Source: Ipomoea triloba (Eukaryota; Streptophyta; Magnoliopsida; Solanales; Convolvulaceae). Taken from it: a DNA stretch of 64,000 bases. Below are positions 32,856 to 43,065 of this stretch, piece by piece. Numbering within the stretch: the stretch's first letter is position 1; every line of letters starts with the position of its first letter. The position numbers were made by a program, and so were the translations under genes. The notes under the pieces were generated by a model that worked only from the letters and a program-made list of their open reading frames with translations, made no database searches and was not told the origin of the DNA. The stretch covers positions 24,797,939 to 24,861,938 of the forward strand of contig NC_044920.1 of assembly GCF_003576645.1 (NCBI RefSeq), read 5' to 3'.

Positions 32856-33909
32856 TCTAAACATAGTTACGTTTCCATTGTATATGATTTTTTGATTATA
32901 AGGCACTTTTATTACCATTTAAATACTCTTTATTAAATGTTTTATATAGTATTAATTATCATTATAATGATTATTTTGAAAATATTTTATTTATTGCAAA
33001 TATTAATATTTTGAAAAATTTGCTTATATTCATTAACTAATTTTTTTAATTATAAAGATAATTTTACTACTATTTAAATACTATATAATTACTTAATTTC
33101 TTATTTTCCATTATTAACTTAATTAGAATTATTTCGTTATAGTACTTAATTCCTTAATTTCATTATTAGCTTAATTATAATTAATTCCTTAATTTGTATA
33201 ATAATTAAAATATTTTAATTATTGCAAATATTGATATTTTGAAAGATTTGTTTATATTCATTAACTAAAAAAAGATTTAATATACATTTGTAGAGACTGC
33301 AATCTGTATACCATGGAGAGATCCTTCCCGCAATAGTCTTCATTTGTTTTTCCCAAATTAAAGGAGCATCCGTAGATGGAGAAGATGAAGATTGCTCTAA
33401 ACACATACAAATATTTGATAAAGTCATGAGTCAAATAACAATTATTCATAAATAATATAGAAATTATTTTTGAAGGATTTTAGAAAGATGGTGCACATAA
33501 ACACTTACGAAAATGATTACTTTTGGAGAAAAAAGTATTTTGGTGAACATGAATACTTACTCTAGAAATCAAAATTCACTGCGCACACTCGAAACACTTA
33601 TAGTTGATCATCCTTGTTTGCTAGTTCTTTTCTTCCTTTTGGCGAGAAAAGGGAAAAAATTATGGGGAAAGATGAAGAATTTTTTTGCAACAATGGAAGA
33701 AGATGGGAGAATATATACTCGGATTAAGATTATGTTATGGAAAGGAGTGCATAATGATTACTAATGAAGAGGATATAATGGGATTAGAATGAAATTAGGG
33801 AAAGAAATGTGTAGTATTGTAAGATATATATTTATTTATATAATAATTATTTCCATATGAAAGTATGTAACTGCCAATTTCATAATTACATATAGGCATA
33901 ATAGGATAA

Positions 33910-33964
<55 letters not shown>

Positions 33965-34195
33965 GATTGACATTATAAAAAATTGTAACAATCAAAACCA
34001 CATAATAATTACCATAATTACTAATAACCTATTATAATCAATTATAATTAATATTATTCTATAATAATAATAATTAATATTCTTAATATTTAATATTATT
34101 AATATTATTATTATTATAGTTACTATATTACTAAAATACCCCTACGTTGGGCGGGAAAGTTCTAGAGGAGGATAATTTTTTTATATATAGTATAG
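32856..34195. other. AT-rich segment with a Helitron-like 5' end at 34196 (minus)
   Basis: Mostly AT-rich with no convincing gene. A pure (AT)n tract lies at about 33913-33961. On the minus strand a Helitron-like 5' terminus TCTATACTATATATAAAAAA starts at 34196, followed by CCCGCCCAACG. Its 3' partner was not found. The 33295-33400 segment repeats 26405-26505. Confidence 0.45.
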
Positions 34196-34196
34196 A

Positions 34197-34662
34197 TTTT
34201 AGAGTTAATTTGATTTTTGATTTTAGATTTACAGGTATATATAAGTCTACTTTTCTTTATTTTCAAAATTAAACATGCATACACATATGATCCTAGTATT
34301 ATGTTGCATGACAATTTTTAGTCCTTCGAAAAAAATCATTTAAATGACTTTAAATATAATGACATTTTATTTTATTCAGTTCTAAGTGTTATCGTTTTTT
34401 TTTCCTTCTAAATTTATATGTTTTATTTCACTTTTTTTTTGGGAACATGTTTTATTTCACTTTTAGTCTCTCCCTCGTTTTATTTCACTTTTAGTCTCTC
34501 TATTTCATAACATCCAAATGTTGGTTATAACATTATTGTGGCATGATCGCTTTTTTGTCATTCGTCAACAAATATGTTAAGATAACATTAAAAAGGAAAT
34601 TATTAATCATTCAAAATCCTATTTTTTCTTCTTGGTAATAGAACAATACCAAGGTTCTATAT
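34197..34662. other. Left part of duplicated segment A
   Basis: Similar to 48785-49250 (shared strings include TTTTCAAAAT, TTATTGTGGCATG, CTTCTTGGTAATAGAA). It continues after LTR element 2 at 41654, so element 2 was inserted into a segment that also exists uninterrupted downstream. No gene. Confidence 0.65.
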
Positions 34663-36152
34663 TGATAAGTGCAAAAGATGCCATCTTTATAAGGTTGTTA
34701 TCGGATCGTCTAGTGCACAATTCGTAGTTTTTGTGTTTGATTTGTCCCTTTATTGCGTTAGAATGCTTCATATTGCCATTGGACCCCGTTCTACACTTGG
34801 TTAATCATTTTGTAGGTAAAAAGATGGGCAAAAAGGCAGAAAATGGCTAGATTTTGAAGAATGATTCACGAGTCGAAGTTGGAGTGCGAAATACACCATG
34901 GACGCCCAGTGGACGCCCCAGTGGACGCGCGTCCAATGCGCGTCCACCATGCGTCCACCCTTGCGTCCAACTTTTCGCTCTCTGATTCTCGCACAGCAGA
35001 ACAGCAGTCTGCTGTGGACGCGCGCGTCCAGCACGCGTCCACCAAGCAGCTCTCTGAAGTTGAAGTCTGTGCAGCAGAAACGCAGCAGAAACGCAGTGGA
35101 CGCCCCAGTGGACGCGCGTCCAGCGTGCGTCCACCCGTGCGTCCAGCGCGGAAAATTGGCGGTTGGGCGAGATTTAAAAGGGGAATTGAGCCATTTTTTC
35201 AGGGGATCCATCACATTTTCATTTTAGATCAGTTTAGAATATTTCTCTCTCTAGGATTAGCCTAGAGAGATCTCCCCCAATTCACTCCACATTCCCAATT
35301 CACTCCACATTGCAATTCTTAGTTTAGATTAGAATTAGAGAAGAATTCCATTGTTGCAAGATTGAGATCTACATTCAATTTCAAGTTCAAGGTTTAATGC
35401 CTAGCTAAGTCTTCCTTTTAATTTCTTGTCATTACTTTTGCCTTTTGCTATTTCAATTTCAAGTATGATTAGATAGATCTTTGTGGATTTGGATTGAGCA
35501 ATGTTTTATGGATGTTCTTGAGCTTTGAATTGATCAATTAGGTTTTGCAATTGCTTTGATTATGAGTTTGATTGTGTGAATGGTGATCTTCTTTGACTCT
35601 TGTGTGGGAATGATCAACCTATATGAGAGGTGTTTGGAGAAGGAGTCTCACCTACGAGAGTAGGGATACTCCTTAGCCTAGCCTAGCACGTTTCCTTCCC
35701 ACCTTTGAGAAAAGGGGGATTGGAAGGCAAATAGCACACCATGTGTTCGATAATTTGCCTCACCTAGCCTAGTTGCCATGAGAATGGGACTATGGACTAG
35801 ATGATAGGCCAATGACCACGAGAGTGGCGTTGGCATAGTTGTCTTGCCTCATTTTCATTATCTAAGTGTTGCTAGCCTAGTATCTTAGGAAATCAAGGAT
35901 ACCTATATGAGTTGCAATATCCAAATCCTCCTTTCCACTTAATTGTTTCCTTTGTTTGTTCCTTATTTTCCTTATGTTTCATGCACCTTTCTTACCTATG
36001 TTTGGGTTAGCTTTCAAACACTAAACACTCTTGTGCTTAATCCCCTTACCGCTTGAATTCCCTCCTTGCCATCCTTTGAGAACGATACTCGGGAACTTCT
36101 TCCCGTTTTACCACCTATTACTTTCCATCCACCGCGAAAACTACACCCTTCA
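34663..36152 (+). repeat. Left LTR of element 2
   Basis: 1490 bp with TG...CA ends and the TGGACGC array at about 34898-35150. Contains a small local duplication CCCAATTCACTCCACATT (about 35276-35310). Confidence 0.9.
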
Positions 36153-36154
36153 AA

Positions 36155-36172
36155 TGGCGCCGTTGCCGGGGA
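36155..36172 (+). other. Primer-binding site (tRNA-Asp type), element 2
   Basis: TGGCGCCGTTGCCGGGGA, identical to element 1, 2 bp after the LTR. Confidence 0.8.
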
Positions 36173-36388
36173 TGGCATCGGTTTTTGAGTAGTAAGTGCC
36201 TTTGGATTAACATGAGCAAGTGTTCAAGTTAGAGAGTCTAACCCCCCTTTTTTTACTTTCAATTTTTGCAATTTACTTTGTTTATGTTTTAATCTTTTTG
36301 TCATTTCAATTGCTACTACCCTCACTGTCAACTACTTCTAGTTGCAAAACACTCTCTTGTCTTTGTGTTGATAGGTTGATCCTCTATA

Positions 36389-38521
36389 ATGTATTCTCAA
36401 GCAAGATATCAACAAGAGGATTACTATGAAGATCAAGGTGGATATAGGCAACCAAGGGGAGGCTATAATGCTCAAGTTTCTAACCCCTATGGTTATAGAG
36501 ATTATGAGGACTATGAACAACCTTACTCAAGGACATATGGATCTTCACAAGAAGAATACCAACCAAGAAGGCAACCATCAATACCTCAATATGATGATAA
36601 GGCATATGATGTGTATGATGATCCACCACCAAGGCAAATATCAAGAACTCAATATGATGATAGAGAATATGGTGATTACCACTACTCAAGAAGAGCCCCA
36701 CCACTACCTCAAAGCTATGATTCAAAATCTTACCAATCTACCCACTATGACGAGGATGATGACTACCCTCAACAAAGAGGATTCTCTAATTCTCAATCCT
36801 ACGACTCTTACCCATCCCAATCCTACTCTCCACAATCTTACACTCAAAACACACCTCTACCCAAAAAGAAATCTATTATCGAGCACATGTATGACCATTG
36901 GTTGAAACCCAAGCCAAGAGACCCAAATGACCGCTTCAAGACCATTGAGGAACACATGTTTGAAGATATGAATCGACAAGTGATTTGTTATGTTTGTAAA
37001 GGGCCTCACTATAGGTATCAATGCCAAAAGTACCCATATTGCAAGAAATGTAAGACTAACTTCCCATGTGAATGTAGGTACAAGCACCATAGGGACGAAA
37101 TTGATCAAGAGTGCAACCACTATGAGAATGAGGAGTACATGATGCAACCATATGAGGAGGAAAACATGGAAGACATGAAGAACAAGATGTTGGCAAGGAT
37201 AGAAGAATTAAAGCAAGAAATGGCCAATATTAGGGAAGGGTGGAAGCAAGAATATGAGAATGTTGAGGAAAAGGAGGGTGATGGTGATGTGGAGATAGTG
37301 TGGGAAGAGGAAAAGTCATGTGGTGACACTATTGAGCTTGCATGTGGTAAGACACTTGACCCTATTAGTGTTAGCACTACTCTTGGTGATAAAATTTCTA
37401 AATCTTGGGCCAACATGTGTGATGAGAATAATGATTGTGATGATATTGGTGTGCCTATTCATTTTGATAATGCTAATATTGATTGTGTTGATGATGGAGT
37501 TGAAAAAGTGGTAGATATGACTAGTGAAAATAATTGCATAATTGAAGATGTTGATAATGCTTGTGTTGAGATGCCTAGTGATGAAATTGGTGTTAAAGAG
37601 CATGATAATTTTTGTGATGAGCCATATGATGATTCTTTTGATCATAATTGTGGGGATGCTTATATTGAAAATGTTGTTGGTAATGTGGATTGTGTTGTTG
37701 ATAATGTGCATGCCAATCCTTTGGAGAATGTGGGTAATATTAATGCTAAACATGATGATGAAAATTGTTTTGATACTTGTGAAAATAATTCTTTCAATTC
37801 CATGAAGAATGATGCAATAGAGTCGTGTGAGGATAATTTCTCTAATTCTTATGATAGCAACTCTTCCAATCCTTGTGAAAACAATTCTTTCGTTTCTTTA
37901 AATGAGAATGATGTTCTTGAGTCTTTTACTTTTGGTGATGAATCTTTGTCAAATGAGCTTGCTAATGATTTGCATGAGATGCTTTGTGGTGATGATGATA
38001 TGAATATCGAGGCTAGCTTGTGTGATCTAATTGATATTGAATTGGTGAACTTCCATGATAATTGCCTTAATGATGCTTTATATATTCATGATTCGATTGG
38101 TAAAGATCGGAGTGAAGAGAGTGTGACTATAGAAAAGGAAAATGAAGAAGAAAATTTTGAAAATGAGAAAGTGTTGTTTGAGGAAGTTCATGGCAAAATC
38201 ATAGAAAAGGAAAAGGAAAAGACAAGAAATGAGAGTGTTCGGGAGGAAGTTGAGGAGAAAGTGAGAAATGATGAAAAGGAGTTTGGTGAAAAGAAGAAAA
38301 ATGAAAAAAGAAGAAATTCAGAAGAGAATAGCATACTCATGGACGTGGATAGTTGCAAACCTTTGGAAGAGAGTATGCTATTAATAGAATTAAAGGAGTT
38401 TATCAATGCCCGGCACTTGAGGGCATATCGTGAGGAAAGAGTGGATGGGGCAAAAGGACTTGTCCCCGTCCAAGTATGTTGGAATGAAGGCTTGAAAGTT
38501 GCGTCGGGCTACGGACGTTAA
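36389..38521 (+). CDS. Acidic retroelement ORF with zinc-knuckle-like motif, element 2 (710 aa)
   Basis: The N-terminus is shared with element 1. A Tyr/Gln/Ser/Pro-rich region follows (about residues 60-170, e.g. SYDSYPSQSYSPQSYTQNTP). Next come KKKSIIEHMYDHWLKPKPRD and a Cys/His cluster CYVCKGPHYRYQC then CKKCKTNFPCEC (about residues 200-232), resembling but not matching the CX2CX4HX4C knuckle (spacing is CX2CX3HX4C). An RIEELKQEMANI coiled-coil-like stretch precedes the Asp/Asn-rich part and the shared charged C-terminus. The order (basic and aromatic N-part, Cys/His cluster) suggests a diverged gag-related RNA-binding protein, which is inference. Element 1 has lost this Cys/His region. Confidence 0.7.
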   Translation: MYSQARYQQEDYYEDQGGYRQPRGGYNAQVSNPYGYRDYEDYEQPYSRTYGSSQEEYQPRRQPSIPQYDDKAYDVYDDPPPRQISRTQYDDREYGDYHYSRRAPPLPQSYDSKSYQSTHYDEDDDYPQQRGFSNSQSYDSYPSQSYSPQSYTQNTPLPKKKSIIEHMYDHWLKPKPRDPNDRFKTIEEHMFEDMNRQVICYVCKGPHYRYQCQKYPYCKKCKTNFPCECRYKHHRDEIDQECNHYENEEYMMQPYEEENMEDMKNKMLARIEELKQEMANIREGWKQEYENVEEKEGDGDVEIVWEEEKSCGDTIELACGKTLDPISVSTTLGDKISKSWANMCDENNDCDDIGVPIHFDNANIDCVDDGVEKVVDMTSENNCIIEDVDNACVEMPSDEIGVKEHDNFCDEPYDDSFDHNCGDAYIENVVGNVDCVVDNVHANPLENVGNINAKHDDENCFDTCENNSFNSMKNDAIESCEDNFSNSYDSNSSNPCENNSFVSLNENDVLESFTFGDESLSNELANDLHEMLCGDDDMNIEASLCDLIDIELVNFHDNCLNDALYIHDSIGKDRSEESVTIEKENEEENFENEKVLFEEVHGKIIEKEKEKTRNESVREEVEEKVRNDEKEFGEKKKNEKRRNSEENSILMDVDSCKPLEESMLLIELKEFINARHLRAYREERVDGAKGLVPVQVCWNEGLKVASGYGR

Positions 38522-38529
38522 ACGGAGCG

Positions 38530-38554
38530 CTTCTCGGGAGGCAACCCGAGGTTA
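38530..38554 (+). other. Conserved GGGAGGCAACCC hairpin, element 2
   Basis: Same stem-loop CTCGGG-AGGCA-ACCCGAG as in element 1, immediately after the stop codon. Confidence 0.7.
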
Positions 38555-39395
38555 TCTTACATTTTTATGCATTTTGTTTTTGTTGTTTACTTTTGCTTTC
38601 AATAAGTTTTGCATTGATGGAAATTGAATTCTCTAATATGGTTTGTAGTATTGCAATGTGTTTGTTGATGATGTAGGGAAATTGATATATGGCTCAACGC
38701 TAAGAGGTTATGCCTTTCCCACCATGATTAAAGGCAATGCACTTAAAGTGAGCTAAGGGGAGTCTCTTTATCTCCCTTACCTATTTTCATTGCCTATATG
38801 CTTGCCTTTTAAAGTGTGGAAACCGGGAGATGGTGACATTGCATTGCTTGTTTGAAATCCTTCATAAAAGCTTGTTTGTGTGATCCGTTAGCCCATAACA
38901 CACTTTTAAAGTGTAGAAAGGGGCATAGCTATGTTGAGACCTTTGACTTGTCCACCTTGTGTTTAGTGTGAACATCGAGGACGATGTTCGTTTTAAAGGG
39001 TGGAAAGAGAAGCACCTTTGTGCTTGAAGACTTTGATTTGCAAAAGTATTGCTTGACTTAGAATGTTGGATATGTTTGAAATGAATACATTGTTTAATCT
39101 ATTTTGGGAAAATGTGTGTTTTGAATGAACCCTTGTTTCTCAATTAGGACTATCCCGTGGAAGAAAATTCTTATACTTTTGTTTAAATTTGACGAATTGT
39201 TGCTTGATTGTGTGATATTCACCTCTCATTTAACCCGGACCATAGTCAAGGAGGTAACGAAGTGGGAGTGTGCACCTATCAAACCTAGTAATATAATGCT
39301 TACTAAGCCCGGAATTGAACCTAATTTTCTTTGTTTTGCTCTCCCGAAGGTGTAGTGTGGGGTTGTGAAGGTGATGCTTTACTTTAAGTTGTTCA

Positions 39396-39787
39396 AAAGA
39401 GCCCAATGAGGCCAAAAACCCCAAAAGAGCCCAATGTGGCCACCTTAGGATATGAAAAAGATGAACCGTCTTGCTAGGGCAAGTTAGGGGCAACCATCGC
39501 ACTGTCTTCGAAAAAGCGTGGAGATCCACGTGAAGTCGGTTGCCCCGATACGAGGTCTTGGGAGATGAGAAAATTGAAGAGAGCCATTCCGCTGAGATTC
39601 GGGCACCCATTGCACCGTCTTCGAAAAAGCATGGATATCCATGTGAAGTCGGGTAGCCCGATGAGGTTATCTTGGGGAATGAGAAAAGGAGAGATCTATC
39701 CCGTTGGGATCGGGCACCCATTGCACAGTTCTCGAAAAAGCATGGAGCTCCATGTGAGATCGGGTAGCCCGATGGTCGGTCTTGAGG
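39396..39787 (+). repeat. Three tandem ~112-bp cassettes with covarying hairpins
   Basis: Inner stems: CGTGGA-GA-TCCACG (39517-39530), CATGGA-TA-TCCATG (39630-39643), CATGGA-GC-TCCATG (39741-39754). Each follows a CGAAAAAG string. Outer stems: GGGGCAACC with GGTTGCCCC (39487-39495/39538-39546) in unit 1; CGGGCACCC with GGGTAGCCCG in units 2 and 3. Stem changes are compensatory. The whole block is missing from element 1, where a single N stands. Confidence 0.8.
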
Positions 39788-40221
39788 GGTAGTAGATAAC
39801 CTTAAAGCCTTTTTGTTTATCACGCTAGAATCTAGGGGGCTTGAGGTTATAAGGGTGGTCTAATAGGTTTGGTTTGTGCACATCGGTCCCACTAGTTGGC
39901 TCGACTAGTGGCCCGCTTTAAATGGTTGGTGAACCCTTTATTGGATTGCATGCTTGACTCGTATGACAATTGGAAGTAATCTAAATGCTTTATTTTTACC
40001 AAAGGATTTTTGTTCTTGGGATAGTCGTTATTGAGAATCGAAGGATTGTTTAAGAACACATTTTCATGATAGCTTAAGGAATGTATTGATTTCAAATGTG
40101 TGCATCATTCTTGTGTCTTAGCTTGCTTGAATATCAAAGTTGTGGCATCTTTTTCACTTATGTGTGCTTGATTCAATGATAGCTTGCTTGAGGACAAGCA
40201 AGGTTTAAAGTGTGGAAAGTT

Positions 40222-41653
40222 TGATAAGTGCAAAAGATGCCATCTTTATAAGGTTGTTATCGGATCGTCTAGTGCACAATTCGTAGTTTTTGTGTTTGAT
40301 TTGTCCCTTTATTGCGTTAGAATGCTTCATATTGCCATTGGACCCCGTTCTACACTTGGTTAATCATTTTGTAGGTAAAAAGATAGGCAAAAAGGCAGAA
40401 AATGGCTAGATTTTGAAGAATGATTCACGAGTCGAAGTTGGAGTGCGAAATACACCATGGACGCCCAGTGGACGCCCCAGTGGACGCGCGTCCAATGCGC
40501 GTCCACCATGCGTCCACCCTTGCGTCCAACTTTTTGCTCTCTGATTCTCGCACAGCAGAACAGCAGTCTGCTGTGAACGCGCAGTGGACGCGCGCGTCCA
40601 GCACGCGTCCACCAAGCAGCTCTCTGAAGTTGAAGTCTGTGCAGCAGAAACGCAGCAGAAACGCAGTGGACGCNNNNNNNNNNNNNNNNNNNNNNNNNNN
40701 NNNNNNNNNNNNNNNNNNNNNNNNNNNNNNNNNNNNNNNNNNNNNNNNNNNNNNNNNNNNNNNNNNNNNNNNNNNNNNNNNNNNNNNNNNNNNNNNNNNN
40801 NNNNNNNNNNNNNNNNNNNNNNNNNNNNNNNNNNNNNNNNNNNNNNNNNNNNNNNNNNNNNNNNNNNNNNNNNNNNNNNNNNNNNNNNNNNNNNNNNNNN
40901 NNNNNNNNNNNNNNNNNNNNNNNNNNNNNNNNNNNNNNNNNNNNNNNNNNNNNNNNNNNNNNNNNNNNNNNNNNNNNNNNNNNNNNNNNNNNNNNNNNNN
41001 NNNNNNNNNNNNNNNNNNNNNNNNNNNNNNNNNNNNAATTAGGTTTTGCAATTGCTTTGATTATGAGTTTGATTGTGTGAATGGTGATCTTCTTTGACTC
41101 TTGTGTGGGAATGATCAACCTATATTAGAGGTGTTTGGAGAAGGAGTCTCACCTACGAGAGTAGGGATACTCCTTAGCCTAGCCTAGCACGTTTCCTTCC
41201 CACCTTTGAGAAAAGGGGGATTGGAAGGCAAATAGCACACCATGTGTTCGATAATTTGCCTCACCTAGCCTAGTTGCCATGAGAATGGGACTATGGACTA
41301 GATGATAGGCCAATGACCACGAGAGTGGCGTTGGCATAGTTGTCTTGCCTCATTTTCATTATCTAAGTGTTGCTAGCCTAATATCTTAGGAAATCAAGGA
41401 TACCTATATGAGTTGCAAGATCCAAATCCTCCTTTCCAATTAATTGTTTCCTTTGTTTGTTCCTTATTTTCCTTATGTTTCATGCACCTTTCTTACCTAT
41501 GTTTGGGTTAGCTTTCAAACACTAAACACTCTTGTGCTTAATCCCCTTACCGCTTGAACTCCCTCCTTGCCATCCTTTGAGAACGATACTCGGGAACTTC
41601 TTCCCGTTTTACCACCTATTACTTTCCATCCACCGCGAAAACTACACCCTTCA
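40222..41653 (+). repeat. Right LTR of element 2 (contains assembly gap)
   Basis: Starts TGATAAGTGC and ends CCCTTCA; bases 40674-41036 are N. The gap begins inside the GC-rich palindromic array, which is hard to sequence or assemble. Confidence 0.85.
40674..41036. other. Assembly gap (N)
   Basis: 363 undetermined bases within the right LTR of element 2. Comparison with the other LTRs tells what should be there. Confidence 0.99.
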
Positions 41654-42380
41654 TATATCTTTAAAAATATATATATATATACACTAATCATATACAATAA
41701 TTGATAGCATAAATAATCCAAATTAAAATTCATTCATAGCATTTTCAAAAATCATTTTCTAACTTTTCAAGTGGATGCTTAATTTTTGGAGAATTGGGTG
41801 TGATCCAAATATTTAGGAAAATCATTTGAGTTTGAAGTCTGAGAGGTTTTGAAATTCGGGAATGACGAATGTTAGGGCAAAACTTTTAGCTCATTCCATT
41901 TGGTGCTAGCGGAGAGATCAATTTTCTTTACAATGTCAATAATGGTGTTGAAAATGAGCGGTCATGGACTAGCCAACTAGCCAACACTATCGCTCAGCCA
42001 ATGAAATAAAATATAAATAATGGAGGAAAAATAAAGGACATAAATATATTTGACGTGAAAATCATAAAGTGAAAATAACAGTTTTTTTTTTCGACCATGT
42101 TGTGCGAATTCAAAATTCATTATTTTGCAAGAAATTTTAGTACATGTACAATTTTACATAGAGAACTCTCTAGTTTAAAGAATGCGTGGATGCTCTTTTT
42201 CGCTCTCTATTTCTTGTCTTCAGTTATGACCTTTTATAGTAGAGGAGAGGTAGTGTAATGGTAATCGGGCTCCCTTATGGTAATTGAATATTTTTGGTAG
42301 AGATGAATAATTAATGGGATGAGAATGTGATTTAGGAAAAAGAAGGATATTTAGAGAAGATAAGCTGATTTAAGTTGACT
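41654..42380 (+). pseudogene. CYP76 exon-2 relic in duplicated segment A
   Basis: Between about 41760 and 41945 broken frames give DPNI, KSERF and LLAHSIWC-type traces that match the WAIG-DPNIWE, PERF and ELIPFGAGRR region of CYP76 exon 2, with stops and shifts. The same relic recurs at 49830-49990 and 51180-51330, and the following 450 bp are also shared, so the segment exists in three copies. Confidence 0.65.
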
Positions 42381-42383
42381 TAA

Positions 42384-42455
42384 CTGCCAAAGACCTTGTG
42401 GTCAAGTGGCACCCGGTGTCCCGTTAACATTTCCACCTTGTGGTCATTGCGATGG
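42384..42455 (+). repeat. SINE 5' fragment
   Basis: GCCAAAGACCTTGTGGTCAA then GTGGCACC matches the head of the SINE in the Nudix intron (7696); the B-box part is missing. Confidence 0.5.
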
Positions 42456-42669
42456 AAGATTGAAGGTGAAATAGAAATAGACAATCTTTGTTTGGTGTTC
42501 TAAACTTAAAGCAAAACTCTGTTTAAATAGTGAAGGTCAAACAATTGAGGCCATGTACTATTTAAAGGATCTTAACCATTTATTAATTTATAGTAAATAT
42601 TAAATCATGAGTAAGTCCTGAATCACAAAACTTTTCGTAGCTTGCATTTTTTCATAACACCTAATGCCT

Positions 42670-43065
42670 CATCCATCACTTCCAATAATGTTTGGGTCGT
42701 TGTTGGACTCATTGCAGTGGAAGATTGAAGGTGAGATAGAAATAGACAATCTTTGTCTGGTGTTCTAAACTCGAAGCATAGCTCTGCTTAAATAGTGAAT
42801 GTCAAGCAATTAAGGTCACATACTATTTAAAAAATCTTAACAATTCATTAATTTATGATAAGTATTAAAGCATAAGTCGTGAATCACAAATATTTTTCGT
42901 GGCTTGCATTTTTCCAAACATCTAGTACCTCAAGTCCTCAACCATCACTTCCAATAATAATTGGGTCATTGTTGTACTCATAACGGTGGAAGATTGAAGA
43001 TGATGATGAGATAGCGCCAAATTAGGATTTGGACATGGCAAAGTTCGACCGGTGATAATGAGCAA
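42670..43065 (+). pseudogene. Two short CYP76 exon-2 C-terminal relics
   Basis: 42690-42745 reads GSLLDSLQWKIEGEI and 42955-43060 reads IIGSLLYS, then KIEDDDEIAPN, stop, DLDMAKF. They match the GSLLNSFQWKLEG and PKDLDMEEKF segments near the P450 C-terminus. A third copy is at 50640-50730. These are decayed pieces. Confidence 0.7.

Larger units (their letters stand above)
34663..41653 (+). mobile_element. Non-autonomous Ty3/gypsy-type LTR retrotransposon, element 2
   Basis: LTRs at 34663-36152 and 40222-41653 (the latter interrupted by a run of N) are of the same family as element 1. The target duplication TATAT is perfect (34658-34662 and 41654-41658). The paralogous locus near 49240-49275 reads GGTTTTCTATATCTGTAAAA without the insertion and thus gives the empty site. 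The interior has a longer ORF than element 1 and a 3' block of tandem hairpin cassettes. No pol genes. Confidence 0.9.
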
